A DNA stretch of 64,000 nt from Salinisphaera hydrothermalis C41B8 (GCF_000732535.1 NZ_APNK01000020.1:1-64000), one strand, 5' to 3'. Shown: positions 7,861 to 21,489, counted from the first letter of the stretch. The notes: generated by a model not told the origin, from the letters alone. Made by a program: numbers and translations.

Positions 7861-8284
7861 GGTGGTGTCGTCGATGCGATGACGCCGGCCAGTTTACATG
7901 ATCGCCTCGCGGCTCATTGCAGGCAACGCGACAGACAAGCCCCGGCTCGGAGCCAACCCGGCGAAAACGGCTCGCCGCTCGTCGGGGCTGGGTCGGCGTC
8001 TGTCATCCGGCGCGCGACAGCGCTACCGATTGGCGTTAACTTGGATGCACGCAGGCTGGGACGGCCTGCGCGGGGGTTTCGTCCGGGACAAACCGCAAGC
8101 GCCGCGGTCAAGCGACGACGCGTATTTCGGCCTCATCGTTCTTCGAGTCCGAACATCGACATGCGCGCACGCGGTTACTTCGGCCGGCGTCGTCATATCG
8201 ATTGGCGATTCGTGTAGCGGGCGAGACGATCGGGCAGCACTGGCGGCGCTGCACGACACCTTAAGAGGCTTTCGGGGGGACTGC
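7861..8284. other. Intergenic region upstream of the minor pilin operon
   Basis: The 424 bases contain no recognisable gene. An in-frame extension of fimT through this stretch lacks any pilin-like content, and the prepilin leader at 8285 has its own GGGGGGA ribosome site at about 8275-8280. The operon promoter must lie here, but I could not identify convincing boxes. Confidence 0.4.
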
Positions 8285-8787
8285 ATGGGAACCGCCAATG
8301 TCCGCGGCTTCACGCTGCTCGAGCTTATGGTCACCCTCGCGGTCGCGGTGGTGCTATTGACGATAGCCATTCCGTCGTATCGCAGTGTGGTCACACGCAA
8401 TAGTCTGGCAACCAACGTCAACGATCTTGTCGGTTCCCTGAACTATGCGCGCAGCGAGGCCGTGGGCCGCGGCACGACGGTCTATGTCTGTGCCAGCCGC
8501 AACCAGTCCTCGTGTCGGGACGACGGCGTCTGGAGCGATGGCTGGATCGTTTACGCGCCCGCACCGGACGCAACCGATACGTCCCCCGCGACGGACAATA
8601 TCTTGCGGGTTCACGGCGCAACCGGCTCCGGGTTTACGTTGACCGCGAACGGCGGCGCGCCCTTGAGTTTCAATGCCGATGGATTCGCGATCGTAGGGCG
8701 GACGTTCACCGCCACGACCGAAAACGGCGGCAACACCACGTCGGTCACCGTGGCGTCGACGGGACGCATCGATAGCAGCACTACGCC

Positions 8788-8791
<4 letters not shown>
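8285..8791 (+). CDS. fimT: Type IV minor pilin FimT/GspH family
   Basis: This 168-residue pseudopilin has a short prepilin leader ending in RG, followed by FTLLELMVTLAVAVVLL: cleavage between G8 and F9, with the conserved glutamate at +5 (E13). The hydrophobic helix is followed by a globular part with two cysteines near residues 73 and 78. GspH/FimT/FimU proteins prime pilus assembly, and FimT of some bacteria binds DNA during uptake. It is the first gene of the minor pilin operon and overlaps pilV by ATGA. Only one FimT/FimU-type gene is present, where P. aeruginosa has two. Confidence 0.85.
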
Positions 8792-9425
<634 letters not shown>

Positions 9426-9429
<4 letters not shown>

Positions 9430-10214
9430 GTCGCGCGCCTACGCCCTCGCCTCGCTCGCGCCAGGGTGGGTTCACGCTGGTCGAACTCATGATTGCGTTG
9501 GTAATCGGTTTGCTGCTGCTGGCGGGGGTACTCCAGATTCTTCTGAGCAACCGCACGAGCTTCGATGCCCAGCGCGCCACCGCGCATCTACAGGAAAACG
9601 CTCGTCTGGCCGAGTTCGTACTCGATCACGCGATTGCCCATGCCGGCTATCGCACCGCACTGGATGCGGCCGAAACAACCGTGTTCCCCGGGACGTCCAA
9701 TGCATCCCCCAATTATCCTGATGGCGCGTACGTCACAGGTACGGCAAACGCTGACGGGCCCAACGACGCGCTGCGCCTTCGTTTTCAGGCTCGCGGCGAT
9801 GTGCGGGACTGCCTCGGAGGCTCGGTCGGTACGGTGCAATCCAACGAGATCACCGACTTCCAGTTTTTCGTCAACGACAACGATACGCTGGAATGCACGA
9901 AATACAGCAGCACCGGCGCGACCACGCAACCGATCGTCGAAAACGTCGATCGGTTCAAGGTTCGCTATGGCCTGGATACCGATAACACCGCGGGCGTCGA
10001 TCGCTACGTCTCGACGTTGACCGGGAATGAGGCGCGAGAAGTACGCAGCGTTCGATTCCAGCTATTGCTCCATAGTGCGGATAACGACCCGGCGGTGCCT
10101 CAAGCAGTCGATCAGAAATACAGCTTCAGCGACGGCTCGACCTTCGAGACCACTGATCGCCGGGCTCGCGTGCTCATCGATCGCACTGTGGCCATCCGGA
10201 ACCCCAGCCCATGA
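9426..10214 (+). CDS. pilW: Type IV pilus minor pilin PilW
   Basis: This 262-residue minor pilin of the PilW/GspJ-like class has prepilin cleavage between G15 and F16 and glutamate +5 at E20, followed by a 20-residue hydrophobic helix. The rest is a large beta-rich globular domain, typical for PilW. The start at 9426 overlaps the pilV stop (ATGA), and the stop overlaps the pilX start in the same way. It is expected to form part of the pilus-tip minor pilin complex together with PilV, PilX and PilY1. Confidence 0.85.
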
Positions 10215-10807
10215 CCCCGTACAACATGCCCACGAGGCCACTCGCCCGACGTGAGGAGGGCTTTATTCTGGTCACGAGCCTGATCTTTCTCGTGATCATC
10301 ACCCTGCTGGCCGTGTCGGCCATCAACTCCTCGACGCTGCAACAACGCATGGCCAACAACCAGCGCGAGAAATCGCGAGCGCTGGACGCCGCGGATTCCG
10401 CGCTTCGCCATGTGGAAACCCTGCTGGCGTCGAACGATTTCCGCCAATGCAACGCGGTCATGAGTCCAGGTTCCGGCACGAACGCCGCTGCCAACAACGG
10501 CTGCGATGCGGGCGCCTCCGGGCTGACCGTCGTTCCCGCAAGCCCCGACGCCAACCAGTCGGCCACCTATTATCTTTCCGACGCTTTCTGGTCGCGATCG
10601 GGCGTGAGCACATACCAATTGCCCGGCGACTCCGGCAGCAGCGGGCTGAATATCCAGTATCTCGTCGAATATATTCGGGAACAGGCAGACGATCTCAATC
10701 CCGGCTCGGCAGGCACCGTGGTCCTGTTTCGCATCACCGCCCGGGCTCAGGGCCGCTCACCGGCCTCCCGGGCAGTCGTGCAAAGCGTTTATCAAATCAC
10801 CACTTAG
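10211..10807 (+). CDS. pilX: Type IV pilus minor pilin PilX
   Basis: This 198-residue protein has a prepilin leader ending RREEG, cleavage before F18, then ILVTSLIFLVIITLLAV. The +5 position is threonine rather than glutamate. PilX/GspK-type pilins, which cap the tip complex, commonly lack that glutamate. The segment NSSTLQQRMANNQREKSRALDAADSALR is characteristic of PilX N-terminal helices. It overlaps pilW by ATGA and is followed nine bases later by pilY1 with a GGGAG ribosome site. Confidence 0.85.
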   Translation: MTPYNMPTRPLARREEGFILVTSLIFLVIITLLAVSAINSSTLQQRMANNQREKSRALDAADSALRHVETLLASNDFRQCNAVMSPGSGTNAAANNGCDAGASGLTVVPASPDANQSATYYLSDAFWSRSGVSTYQLPGDSGSSGLNIQYLVEYIREQADDLNPGSAGTVVLFRITARAQGRSPASRAVVQSVYQITT

Positions 10808-10816
10808 GGAGCCGAG

Positions 10817-13800
10817 ATGCGCCGTCAGCACGCTCGAATCCGTATTGCCGCCCTGGCGTTGTTGGTCGCGCTCGCATTGGCTATCGCCACACCGCCCCAG
10901 GCTCGCGCCGCCAGCGGCTCGGCTATCGACCTCACCGATCAACCCGTGGTGACCGGCTCGAGCCTGGCGCCGAATATTTTGGTCGCGGTCGACAACTCGG
11001 GGTCGATGGACTTCGAGACACTGTTTCCCACCGACAACGGGTTGCTGTTTTGGGACGGCCGCACCGACTCAGCCTGGGAGAACGGCCACTATGTTCAAGA
11101 CAGCAATATCAGTTATGCATACCTCTTCCCGAATGGCTACAACAACTGCAGTGCCCGTGGCGGGTGTAACGCGACCGACCGAAGAATCTATAGCGGCTAT
11201 TATGCGGTGCCTCCGATACCGGTCATGGCTTTTGCACGGTCACCACAATATAACCATTCATATTTCAATCCCGCTGTCACTTATAAGCCTTGGATTAACA
11301 AGCCTGAAATAAGTGATTTCACACACGTTCCATCCAGCCCAGTTGTGGATGATAGCTATTTTGATCTAACTCAAGATATAAAAACCTATCAAGATGGATA
11401 TAACTTCGCCGTAATCGACGGAATGCCATTCGGAGACATCACTTACGCCGACAGCTATCACTGCACAAAACCCTCTCCTTACGGATGCTACTCGTACGAG
11501 CCTTACTGGCAAACCTCTTCCAAGAACTACGTGGCTCGCGGCAGCGAACTTGTTGGAATAGAATATTTTCCAGCAACTTTCTATCTTGATAAAGGCACCG
11601 ATCTACCCCCGAACTACGGCTACGTCGGTCGGACATTACAAGGATATGGACCGAACAAGGAAAACCTAACGGGCTACGAGATCAAACCGAACAATTTTGC
11701 AACGCAAGCGCAGTATCAGGCTGCAATGCAGAATTTCGCCAACTGGTTCACCTATTACAGAAAACGCAGCTTGGCAATCCGCGGCGGCATCACGTCCGCT
11801 TTCGACAAGATTGGGCGAGTTCGCGTGGGTAGCTGCACCATTACCGAGGCACAGGATCGCTTACAAGGCGCGATATCCGGCGCGCATTATCTGACCATGA
11901 CGAGCCTGCCGGAAGTGGGCGACAACAGCGACAATCGTCGTCGCGATTTCTACGAATCAATCTACGGAATGGATTTCAGTCGGGCGCTCGGCACCCCTAA
12001 CCGCCCCGCTCTTTATTATCTTGGGCGCGAACTGGAAAACAACCCAGACATCATCCAATCCCCCTGCCAGCGAAATTACGCTCTGCTGTTTACCGATGGC
12101 TACAACAACGGAGCGCTGCCATCCAACGCAAGCCTCGATCCGAGCAATGACGGCGATGTCGATGGGGATCACTACACCAACACGATCGCCGACATTGCAA
12201 TGCATTTTTACAAGGACCTGACGCCGCCCAAAGGTATCAGCGATTCGAATGCACTTCGGGCCCCCGAAGGCTGCCCCGAAGACAAGTCACTCGATTGCGT
12301 AACCAAACCGCATATGACGACGTTCGGCATAACGCTTGGGCAACAGGGGTATATCTTCGGCAATACGGACGCTTATCCCGCCGCGAATAGCGATCCGTAC
12401 AACAACCCGCCACCTTGGTATGCGTATTCCTCGAATCCGAACGCGAAATTCAACTATGGCAACCTACCGACCGGCGGCCCCCAAGAAATCGACGACCTCT
12501 GGCATGCAACCATCAATTCACGGGGCGCCCTGCTGAATGCCAACTCCCCGGAAAAACTGGCGGATAAATTCACCAATGTCCTAAACCAGATTCTCGGCCG
12601 GGGCGAGACACTGACGAACGCCACCGGCAACAGCACGTCGCTCACCACGAATTCAGAGGTGTTCCAGACGCAATACGAGACCACTCATTGGACGGGCGAT
12701 CTCATCGCCTTTAACGCGTTGAACGGGTCGACCGCCCAATCGGAGCGGCTCTGGAGTGCGGCGTCGCTTCTGACCGGCGTCACGGATCCGAACGCCAGCG
12801 ATGGACGTACGATCGTGACCGCGCTGCGCACCGACAATGCGTCCACCAGCGGCGCGGTGTCGGGGGTGCCCTTCACGTCTACCGGGTTGTCCTCGTCGGG
12901 CATCGCCAGCCTAACCCCGGCCGCTATCGCCTATCTGCGCGGCCATCGCGACAAAGAACAGACCGGCGCCAGCAGCGACGCCAGCAATGGCCGGATCTAT
13001 CGCCAGCGCGGGGATACCGTGCTCGGCGATATCATTAATTCCGTGCCGACCTATGTCGGCGCCCCGAATCCGTTGCGATACGCAGGCACATGGAAAGACC
13101 TGATCCACCCAAACAGCGACCCGACCCCCGAAAACCAGGCCAGCTATTACGATCCGGGCAATAGCACCAGTTTCGTATCGAAATACGCATCGCGGCCCCC
13201 CATGGTCTATGTCGGCGCCAACGATGGCATGCTGCACGGTTTTTATGCCGGGTCAGATAGCAGTGGCTGCAATCAACCCCTGAACAAGGATTGCCCCGGC
13301 CAAGAGTGGCTTGCTTATATTCCCAATACGCTGCTCGGCTCGCTCGCTGGTGGCAACGACCCGCTGACCAGCCCGTCATACGCGCATCGGTCGTTCGTCG
13401 ACGGCCAGATCGCGACCGCACCGGCGTTCTTCGATGGCCAATGGCACACCATGCTCGTGGGCGGCCTGCGCAACGGCGGCGATACGATCTACGGACTCGA
13501 CGTGACCGACCCGAGCACGTTCAGCCAATCGAATGCAGGCAACATTGTGCGCTGGGAGTTCAAAGCGCCCGGGCTTGGCAAAACCTTCGGCAAGCCATCG
13601 ATCGTGCGCTTGCACAACGGCGAATGGGCGGCAATTTTTGCCAACGGCTACAACAGCGACAACTATGGCGCCTCGCTGTATGTCGTCGATATCGCCGACG
13701 GCCATGAAATTGCTCATCTGACAACCGGGGCCACGCCTACCAGCGGCCAGCCGGGCAACGGGCTGGCGACGCCCTTTCCAGTCGATATCGACGGCGATCA

Positions 13801-14679
13801 CATCACCGACTACGTCTACGCGGGCGATCTATACGGCAACGTCTGGCGGTTCGATTTGACGTCGACTAACCCGGACGACTGGTCCGATCAAAAGATATTT
13901 CAGGCCACGGCCGCCAACGGCAGCGCCCAGCCCATTACCACGCAGGTCCAGGTCGCCGCTCATCCCAATGGTGTGGGCTATGGCGTGATGGTCTACTTCG
14001 GAACGGGGCAGGATATCCAGCCTCTCAACGACAATCAGAGCGCGATACCCAACAGTTTCTACGGTATTTGGGACCCGAACGTCATCGCCTACAACCCGGG
14101 CAACAATGCCCCGGCGCGGCCGACAAGCTGGTCGGTGAGCCGCGATCAACTGGTCGCGCAAAGCGTCGGCACGGTCAAACCCGACAATGCCGTCAATGGA
14201 CTCAGCTACCGTACCGTCACCGACAATCCCATCACCTATATCGACAATAACGGCAAATTCGCTGATCGCGGCTGGGTGATCGATTTGCCGACGGATAGCG
14301 GCGAGGCCGTACTCAACCCGCCGTCGATCGTCGGCGACAATGTTGAATTCACGACCACGGTCATCAATCGCCAGACCTGTTCCCTGACCAGCAGCGGTTA
14401 TTTCATGGCCGTGAGCCGCGTCAACGGCGGACCCGCCGCCAAGAATATCTTCGACGTCAACGGCGACGGTATCGTCAACGAACAGGATGCCAGCACGCCG
14501 CGCGTCGCCGGCATCGGCTTTGGGTCGGAGAGCGGCTCACCCGGTCAAGGCCCGAGCTTCAATGACCTGAATCACGGCACGCAGGTGATCAAGACTCCCT
14601 TGACCGGCGGCGGTACCGCGACCATTACCCTGGCCCGTGACTTTCTCAACGGCCGCCGCTCCTGGCACGAGATTCGACG

Positions 14680-14683
<4 letters not shown>
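10817..14683 (+). CDS. pilY1: Type IV pilus tip adhesin and biogenesis factor PilY1
   Basis: This 1288-residue exported protein has a signal peptide of about 31 residues ending ARA, then a von Willebrand A-like region whose MIDAS motif DNSGS starts at D59. The C-terminal half is a modified beta-propeller with the PilY1 calcium loop DIDGDHITD leading into YAGDLYGNVWRFDL at about 990-1010. A second calcium-binding-like loop, DVNGDGIVNEQD, lies near 1213-1224. PilY1 caps the pilus, mediates adhesion and controls retraction. The stretch encoding roughly residues 92-295 is distinctly AT-rich compared with the rest of the gene, suggesting exchange of the N-terminal domain. The stop overlaps pilE by ATGA. 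Confidence 0.95.
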
Positions 14684-15153
<470 letters not shown>

Positions 15154-15176
15154 TCGATCGCCCGCCGAAAGACGGT

Positions 15177-15683
15177 TCAGCCGCCGCGCTTGGGCAGCAG
15201 CATATCGACCGCGATCAGAAACGCGCCCGTGCAGATCGCACAATCGGCCAGGTTGAACGCCGGGTAGTGCCACGCCCCGATATGAAAATCGACGAAGTCG
15301 ACCACGAAGCCCCGCGTGGCTCGGTCGATCGCGTTGCCCAGTGCCCCGCCGGCCACCAGACTCAACGCCGCGGCCAACAGCCGGCTATCGTGCGGATGCC
15401 GTCGCATCCACACCAGAATACCGATGACCACCGCCACGCTCAGGCCAACGAACAACCAGGGCGTGGACCCACGCAATATGGAAAAGGCGGCGCCCGTGTT
15501 GTGCACCAGCGTCAAATTCAGCCACGGCAGCAGCGGCATCGACTCGTACAACGCAAAGTGGTTGACCATCAGCTGCTTGGTGACCTGATCGGCGGCAATC
15601 ACCAGCGCCGACAGCCAGAGCCAGTGCGCATTCTGTAGTTCGAAGCCGCGCTCGGCGCCGGCCTCGTCTCGAAATTGACTCAT
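15177..15683 (-). CDS. lspA: Lipoprotein signal peptidase (signal peptidase II)
   Basis: This 168-residue inner-membrane aspartyl protease with four transmembrane helices cleaves prolipoprotein signal peptides. Family boxes are ADQVTKQ (31-37), HNTGAAFS (61-68), GNAIDR followed by GFVVDF (116-130) and FNLAD (143-147); the last two contain the catalytic aspartates. The start overlaps the ribF stop by ATGA. In most gammaproteobacteria ileS lies between ribF and lspA; here the two genes are directly fused in one operon. Confidence 0.95.
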   Translation of the reverse strand: MSQFRDEAGAERGFELQNAHWLWLSALVIAADQVTKQLMVNHFALYESMPLLPWLNLTLVHNTGAAFSILRGSTPWLFVGLSVAVVIGILVWMRRHPHDSRLLAAALSLVAGGALGNAIDRATRGFVVDFVDFHIGAWHYPAFNLADCAICTGAFLIAVDMLLPKRGG

Positions 15684-16624
15684 CGTGAACTCGTGTTGTC
15701 CAAAAGCCGGCCGACCTCGGCCACATCGGCATGCATCTGACGGGTCAGCGCATCGAGGGAATCGTAATGCTCCTCGGCGCGCACGAAGTGTTTGAAGAAT
15801 ACGTCAATACGCTGGCCGTATAAATCGCCGGAAAAATCGAGCACGTAGATCTCCAGCAGCTCGTCGCGCCCGTTCACGGTCGGCCGTACACCGAAACTGG
15901 CCGCTCCGATGTGCCACGAATCATCGGCAAGCCGTACCCGCACCGCATAAACCCCGTAGCGAAGCGCTGACGGACGCTCGAGGCGCAGATTAGCGGTCGG
16001 AAACCCCAGCGTACGCCCCAGGCGCTCGCCGCCGACAACCCGGCCGGACACGCGATAAGCCCGACCGAGCAAGCGTGCTGCCTGTTCAACATCGCCCGCC
16101 TGCAACCGATGACGTACGCGAGTGGAACTGACGCGTTCTCCATCCACACAGACATCCGGAACCGGCAACAATTCCACGCCGCGTGCTTCAGCGAATCGCT
16201 CCAAGGTATGGATATCGCCGGATCGACGATGGCCGAAGCGAAAATCGCGGCCCACCAGAATCGCGCGCGCGCCCAACCGCCGCGCGATCAGATCATCGAG
16301 AAAGGCTTCCGGCGAGAGCTGCGCAAACGCGCGATCGAAACGTGCACGCACGAAGACATCGATACCCAGCGCGGCGGCATCCTCCATCTTCTCGCGTAAC
16401 GAAGACAGACGCGGCGGCGGATCGTCCGGCATAAAAAACGCACGTGGCGTCGGGTCGAACGTCATCAGCGCCGCCGGTCGCCCGAGCTCCGTCGCCCGCT
16501 CGCGTACGCGTTCGATCACGGCCTGATGCCCGCGGTGCAGACCATCGAAATTGCCGATCGTCAGCACACAGCCCTCGGGCAGTGCCGGCGCCGTACGTAT
16601 GGAACGGATGATGCGCATCAACAA
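15680..16624 (-). CDS. ribF: Bifunctional riboflavin kinase/FAD synthetase
   Basis: This 314-residue cytosolic enzyme makes FMN from riboflavin and then FAD. The N-terminal nucleotidyltransferase domain contains LTIGNFDGLHRGHQ near residues 21-34 and an FRFGHRRSGD segment. The C-terminal flavokinase domain contains VVGGERLGRTLGFPTANL. It lies 12 bases after murJ, so it is probably transcribed from the murJ promoter. I see no FMN riboswitch in front of it. An ATG two codons further in could be the real start. Confidence 0.93.
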   Translation of the reverse strand: MLMRIIRSIRTAPALPEGCVLTIGNFDGLHRGHQAVIERVRERATELGRPAALMTFDPTPRAFFMPDDPPPRLSSLREKMEDAAALGIDVFVRARFDRAFAQLSPEAFLDDLIARRLGARAILVGRDFRFGHRRSGDIHTLERFAEARGVELLPVPDVCVDGERVSSTRVRHRLQAGDVEQAARLLGRAYRVSGRVVGGERLGRTLGFPTANLRLERPSALRYGVYAVRVRLADDSWHIGAASFGVRPTVNGRDELLEIYVLDFSGDLYGQRIDVFFKHFVRAEEHYDSLDALTRQMHADVAEVGRLLDNTSSR

Positions 16625-16636
16625 CCCTACTCCCGG

Positions 16637-18208
16637 TTACTTCGTCGAGCCGTGGCCCAGTCGAAACTGATGCGGCCGTATGCCGAATAGCCCGAGCACG
16701 ATGAAATAAATGGCGATACCGGCGCCGATCCAGATCGACAGCCAGGCGACCCGCATGAGTGCGGTGCGCGACACCCAGACCGCGTTGGTCGCCGCGCCGA
16801 AGTGTAGTACCGCCGCCATCACGATGCATGCCAGAGCCACTCGCCACAACAGACCGGCCCAGCCGGCGCCCGGCGCATAGGCCCCGCTGGCCCGCAGGTT
16901 GCGGAACAGCAATCCGGCGTTGACGAACGCGCCGAGCGAACCCGCCAGCGCCAGCCCGGCGTGGGGCGCCGGCCAGTGCATGAACAGAAAGATACCGACG
17001 AAAATCAGATTCATGGCCATCGCGCTGATCATCGAAATCACGCCACAACGCACGGGCGTACGCGAGTCCTCGCGCGAGTAGAAACCGGTCACAAGCACCT
17101 TGACCAGCGAAAACCCCATGAATCCCAGCGAATACGCCATCAGCGCATACTGGCTCATGAGCGCATCGTGGGCGCCGAACGAGCGATAATTGAACAGCGT
17201 GGACACGAGCGGCCCCGACAGTACGAACAGGCCAACCATCGCCGGCAGGCCGAGCAGGGCCAGCAGCCGGAGCGCCCAGTCGAGCGTGGCCGAGAACTCG
17301 TCCTTCGATGCGCTCGCATGGCGCGCCGATAGCGTCGGCAGGATCACCGTCGCGATCGCGACCGAAAAGATGCCCAGCGGAAATTCCATCAGCCGATCGG
17401 CGTAATACAGCCAGCTGACACTGCCCGCGGCCAGAAACGACGCGACGATCGTATCCAGCAACAGCGTAATCTGAGCGACCGAAGAGCCGAACATGATCGG
17501 CAGCATCAGCCGCAGGATCCGGCGCACCTTGGCATTGGACCACCCCCAGCGCGGCCGCGGCAGGCGATCGATACGCAACAGGAACGGCACCTGGAACGCC
17601 AACTGCACCACACCGGCGATGAATACACCGATCGCCAGAGCGATCTGCGGCTGCGCGAAGAACGGCGACAGGCCGAGCGCGGCACCGATCATGCAGAAAT
17701 TGAGCAATACCGGCGTGACCGCGGGTACCGCGAACTGGCCGTAGGTGTTGAGAATGCCCCCTGCCAGCGCTGTCAGGGAGATGAACAACAGATAAGGAAA
17801 CGTAATGCGCAGCATATCGACGGCCAGCGAAAACTGGCCGGGCGATTCAGCGAAGCCGGGCGCGAAGGCATAAATCAACAGCGGCGCCGCGATCACGCCA
17901 ATGATGGTCAACCCGATCAGAATGACGCCTAGCGTGCCGGCGACCACCGACACCAGCTCCTTAACCTCGTCGCCACTTTCCTGATCGCGCGTGGCCGACA
18001 ACACTGGGACGAACGATTGCGCAAAAGCCCCCTCGGCGAACAGCCGGCGCAGGAAATTGGGGATTTTGAAGGCGACGAGGAACGCGTCCATCGCCGGCCC
18101 GGCGCCGAACATCACGGCCAGCACCACATCGCGGACAAAGCCCAGGATGCGCGAACAGAATGTCATCGCGCCGACCACGCTGGTCGACCGGGCCAGTGAT
18201 GAAGCCAT
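16637..18208 (-). CDS. murJ: Lipid II flippase MurJ
   Basis: This 523-residue polytopic MOP-superfamily inner-membrane protein, with about 14 transmembrane segments, flips lipid II for peptidoglycan synthesis. The N-terminus SRILGFVRDVVLAVMFGAG, followed by FLVAFKIPNFLRRLFAEGAF, is the MurJ signature and holds the conserved arginines of the central cavity. It is divergent from rpsT, the standard gammaproteobacterial arrangement, and is followed closely by ribF and lspA. Confidence 0.95.
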   Translation of the reverse strand: MASSLARSTSVVGAMTFCSRILGFVRDVVLAVMFGAGPAMDAFLVAFKIPNFLRRLFAEGAFAQSFVPVLSATRDQESGDEVKELVSVVAGTLGVILIGLTIIGVIAAPLLIYAFAPGFAESPGQFSLAVDMLRITFPYLLFISLTALAGGILNTYGQFAVPAVTPVLLNFCMIGAALGLSPFFAQPQIALAIGVFIAGVVQLAFQVPFLLRIDRLPRPRWGWSNAKVRRILRLMLPIMFGSSVAQITLLLDTIVASFLAAGSVSWLYYADRLMEFPLGIFSVAIATVILPTLSARHASASKDEFSATLDWALRLLALLGLPAMVGLFVLSGPLVSTLFNYRSFGAHDALMSQYALMAYSLGFMGFSLVKVLVTGFYSREDSRTPVRCGVISMISAMAMNLIFVGIFLFMHWPAPHAGLALAGSLGAFVNAGLLFRNLRASGAYAPGAGWAGLLWRVALACIVMAAVLHFGAATNAVWVSRTALMRVAWLSIWIGAGIAIYFIVLGLFGIRPHQFRLGHGSTK

Positions 18209-18237
18209 TACAATTGCAGGAAGCCGAAACGCAGCGC

Positions 18238-18267
18238 ACTATAGCCTTTAATGTCGGGCAATCGAAA
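18238..18267 (-). promoter_or_regulatory. Probable murJ promoter
   Basis: Read on the minus strand, TTTCGA (18262-18267) and TATAGT (18238-18243) are separated by 18 bases, about 30 bases upstream of the murJ ATG. The -35 box is weak. Confidence 0.45.
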
Positions 18268-18281
18268 CACGATCGTCAGAT

Positions 18282-18310
18282 TTGACATGAGTCGCGCTAT
18301 TAACGATAAT
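18282..18310 (+). promoter_or_regulatory. Strong rpsT promoter
   Basis: A consensus TTGACA (18282-18287) and GATAAT (18305-18310) are separated by 17 bases, about 45 bases upstream of the rpsT GTG. This is the best-looking sigma-70 promoter in the window. Confidence 0.85.
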
Positions 18311-18353
18311 CGCGCGCCTTTCCGGCATTCCAACCAAATTTCAGGAGCTGTCC

Positions 18354-18623
18354 GTGGCGAATACTGCCCAAGCCCGCAAACGCGTCCGCCAGGCGACCGA
18401 ACACCGTCAGCGCAACATGGCGCAGCGTTCGCTCGTGCGCACGCACATCAAGAAGGTGCAGAAAGCCATTGCGTCGAACGATCTGCCGGGCGCGCAGGAA
18501 GCTTTCAAGAACGCCGTCCCGGTCATTGACCGTATGGCCGGCAAGGGTCAGATCCATAGCAACAAGGCGGCCCGCCACAAATCGCGCCTGAACGCGCAGA
18601 TCAAGGCGATGGCTCAGGCCTGA
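18354..18623 (+). CDS. rpsT: 30S ribosomal protein S20
   Basis: This 89-residue basic helical protein binds 16S rRNA near the 5' domain. The sequence begins ANTAQARKRVRQ and carries the conserved NKAARHKSRLNAQIK near its end. Translation starts at GTG, with AGGAG a few bases upstream (about 18343-18347); a non-AUG start is also known for S20 in other bacteria, where it supports autoregulation. It is flanked by a strong promoter and an intrinsic terminator, so it is monocistronic. Confidence 0.97.
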   Translation: MANTAQARKRVRQATEHRQRNMAQRSLVRTHIKKVQKAIASNDLPGAQEAFKNAVPVIDRMAGKGQIHSNKAARHKSRLNAQIKAMAQA

Positions 18624-18644
18624 GCCCAGCGCCCGAATTGCTAG

Positions 18645-18674
18645 AAAAACCCGCCCGATACGGCGGGTTTTTTT
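18645..18674 (+). terminator. rpsT terminator
   Basis: An eight-base GC-rich stem (AACCCGCC with GGCGGGTT) with a five-base loop is followed by seven T, 22 bases after the rpsT stop codon. Confidence 0.9.
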
Positions 18675-18692
18675 ATGCCTGAAGCGCGCCTT

Positions 18693-18874
18693 AGGGCCTG
18701 TCGTCATGAGAGACGCCGCCGCATGAGGCCCGCCCATCGTGTCAGGCGAGGCGCATGCCGCCGAGCGTGGCGGGCTCCACAGTCAAGGCATGCAACGCCG
18801 CCTGGCGCGTTGGGCGGGCATCACCCCGCAGGGCCCTTGCCCGTGAGGCGGTATATCTCATGACGACACGCCCT
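18693..18874. mobile_element. 182-bp MITE-like element with terminal inverted repeats
   Basis: The ends AGGGCCTGTCGTCATGAGA (18693-18711) and its complement at 18856-18874 match at 18 of 19 positions. Inside, a second inverted repeat pairs the GCCCGCCCA region near 18731 with TGGGCGGGC near 18810, so the whole element can fold into a long hairpin. It has no coding capacity. It sits between the convergent rpsT and proB genes, directly beside the palindrome at 18876-18900. No obvious target duplication is seen. It could be a non-autonomous transposon or a structured repetitive element. Confidence 0.55.
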
Positions 18875-18875
18875 G

Positions 18876-18895
18876 GAGCCTATTCCAATAGGCTC

Positions 18896-18900
<5 letters not shown>
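18876..18900. repeat. Palindromic element overlapping the proB stop codon (copy 1)
   Basis: Nine-base arms GAGCCTATT and AATAGGCTC are separated by CC, followed by TTAGA. The 25 bases are identical to 53534-53558. The TAA stop of proB (18896-18898 on the minus strand) lies at the edge of the palindrome. There is no T run, so it is not a classical terminator. Confidence 0.8.
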
Positions 18901-21113
<2,213 letters not shown>

Positions 21114-21133
21114 TCATGCAGTACGAGCAAACA

Positions 21134-21161
21134 CAAAAAAGCCCCGCCGAAGCGAGGCTTT
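21134..21161 (-). terminator. Terminator after rpmA
   Basis: On the minus strand an imperfect GC-rich hairpin (GCCTCGCTTCGGCGGGGC) is followed by six T, about 25 bases past the rpmA stop. Readthrough would feed obgE. Confidence 0.65.
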
Positions 21162-21185
21162 CGCGATCGAGCGATCGATCGCGTG

Positions 21186-21449
21186 TCAGTCGGCGGCCGG
21201 GACCACCGAGACGAACTTACGGTTGTTCGGCCCCTTGACGGCGAAGTCAACCTTACCGTCGACGCTCGCGTAGAGCGTGTAGTCTTTGCCGGTGCCCACA
21301 TTCGAGCCGGCGTGGAAGCTGCTGCCACGCTGACGAACGATGATGTTGCCGGCCTTGACCTGCTGGCCGCCGAATTTCTTCACGCCGAGGCGTTTCGATT
21401 CGGAATCGCGACCGTTGCGGGTACTACCGCCTGCCTTTTTATGTGCCAT
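21186..21449 (-). CDS. rpmA: 50S ribosomal protein L27
   Basis: This 87-residue L27 begins [23 protein letters not shown], the conserved N-terminus that reaches the peptidyl transferase centre. No N-terminal extension of the cleaved Firmicutes type is present. It follows rplU by 40 bases. Confidence 0.97.
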   Translation of the reverse strand: MAHKKAGGSTRNGRDSESKRLGVKKFGGQQVKAGNIIVRQRGSSFHAGSNVGTGKDYTLYASVDGKVDFAVKGPNNRKFVSVVPAAD

Positions 21450-21489
21450 GAGCTAGTGCCTCCCGTTCGAGGATTCGATGCCGCAGCGC

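Noticed and set aside
7898-8284. N-terminal extension of fimT
   Set aside because: The prepilin leader begins at 8285 with a strong ribosome site; the upstream codons would bury the leader and have no pilin similarity.
16625-16636. FMN riboswitch before ribF
   Set aside because: Only 12 bases separate ribF from murJ, leaving no room for the aptamer.
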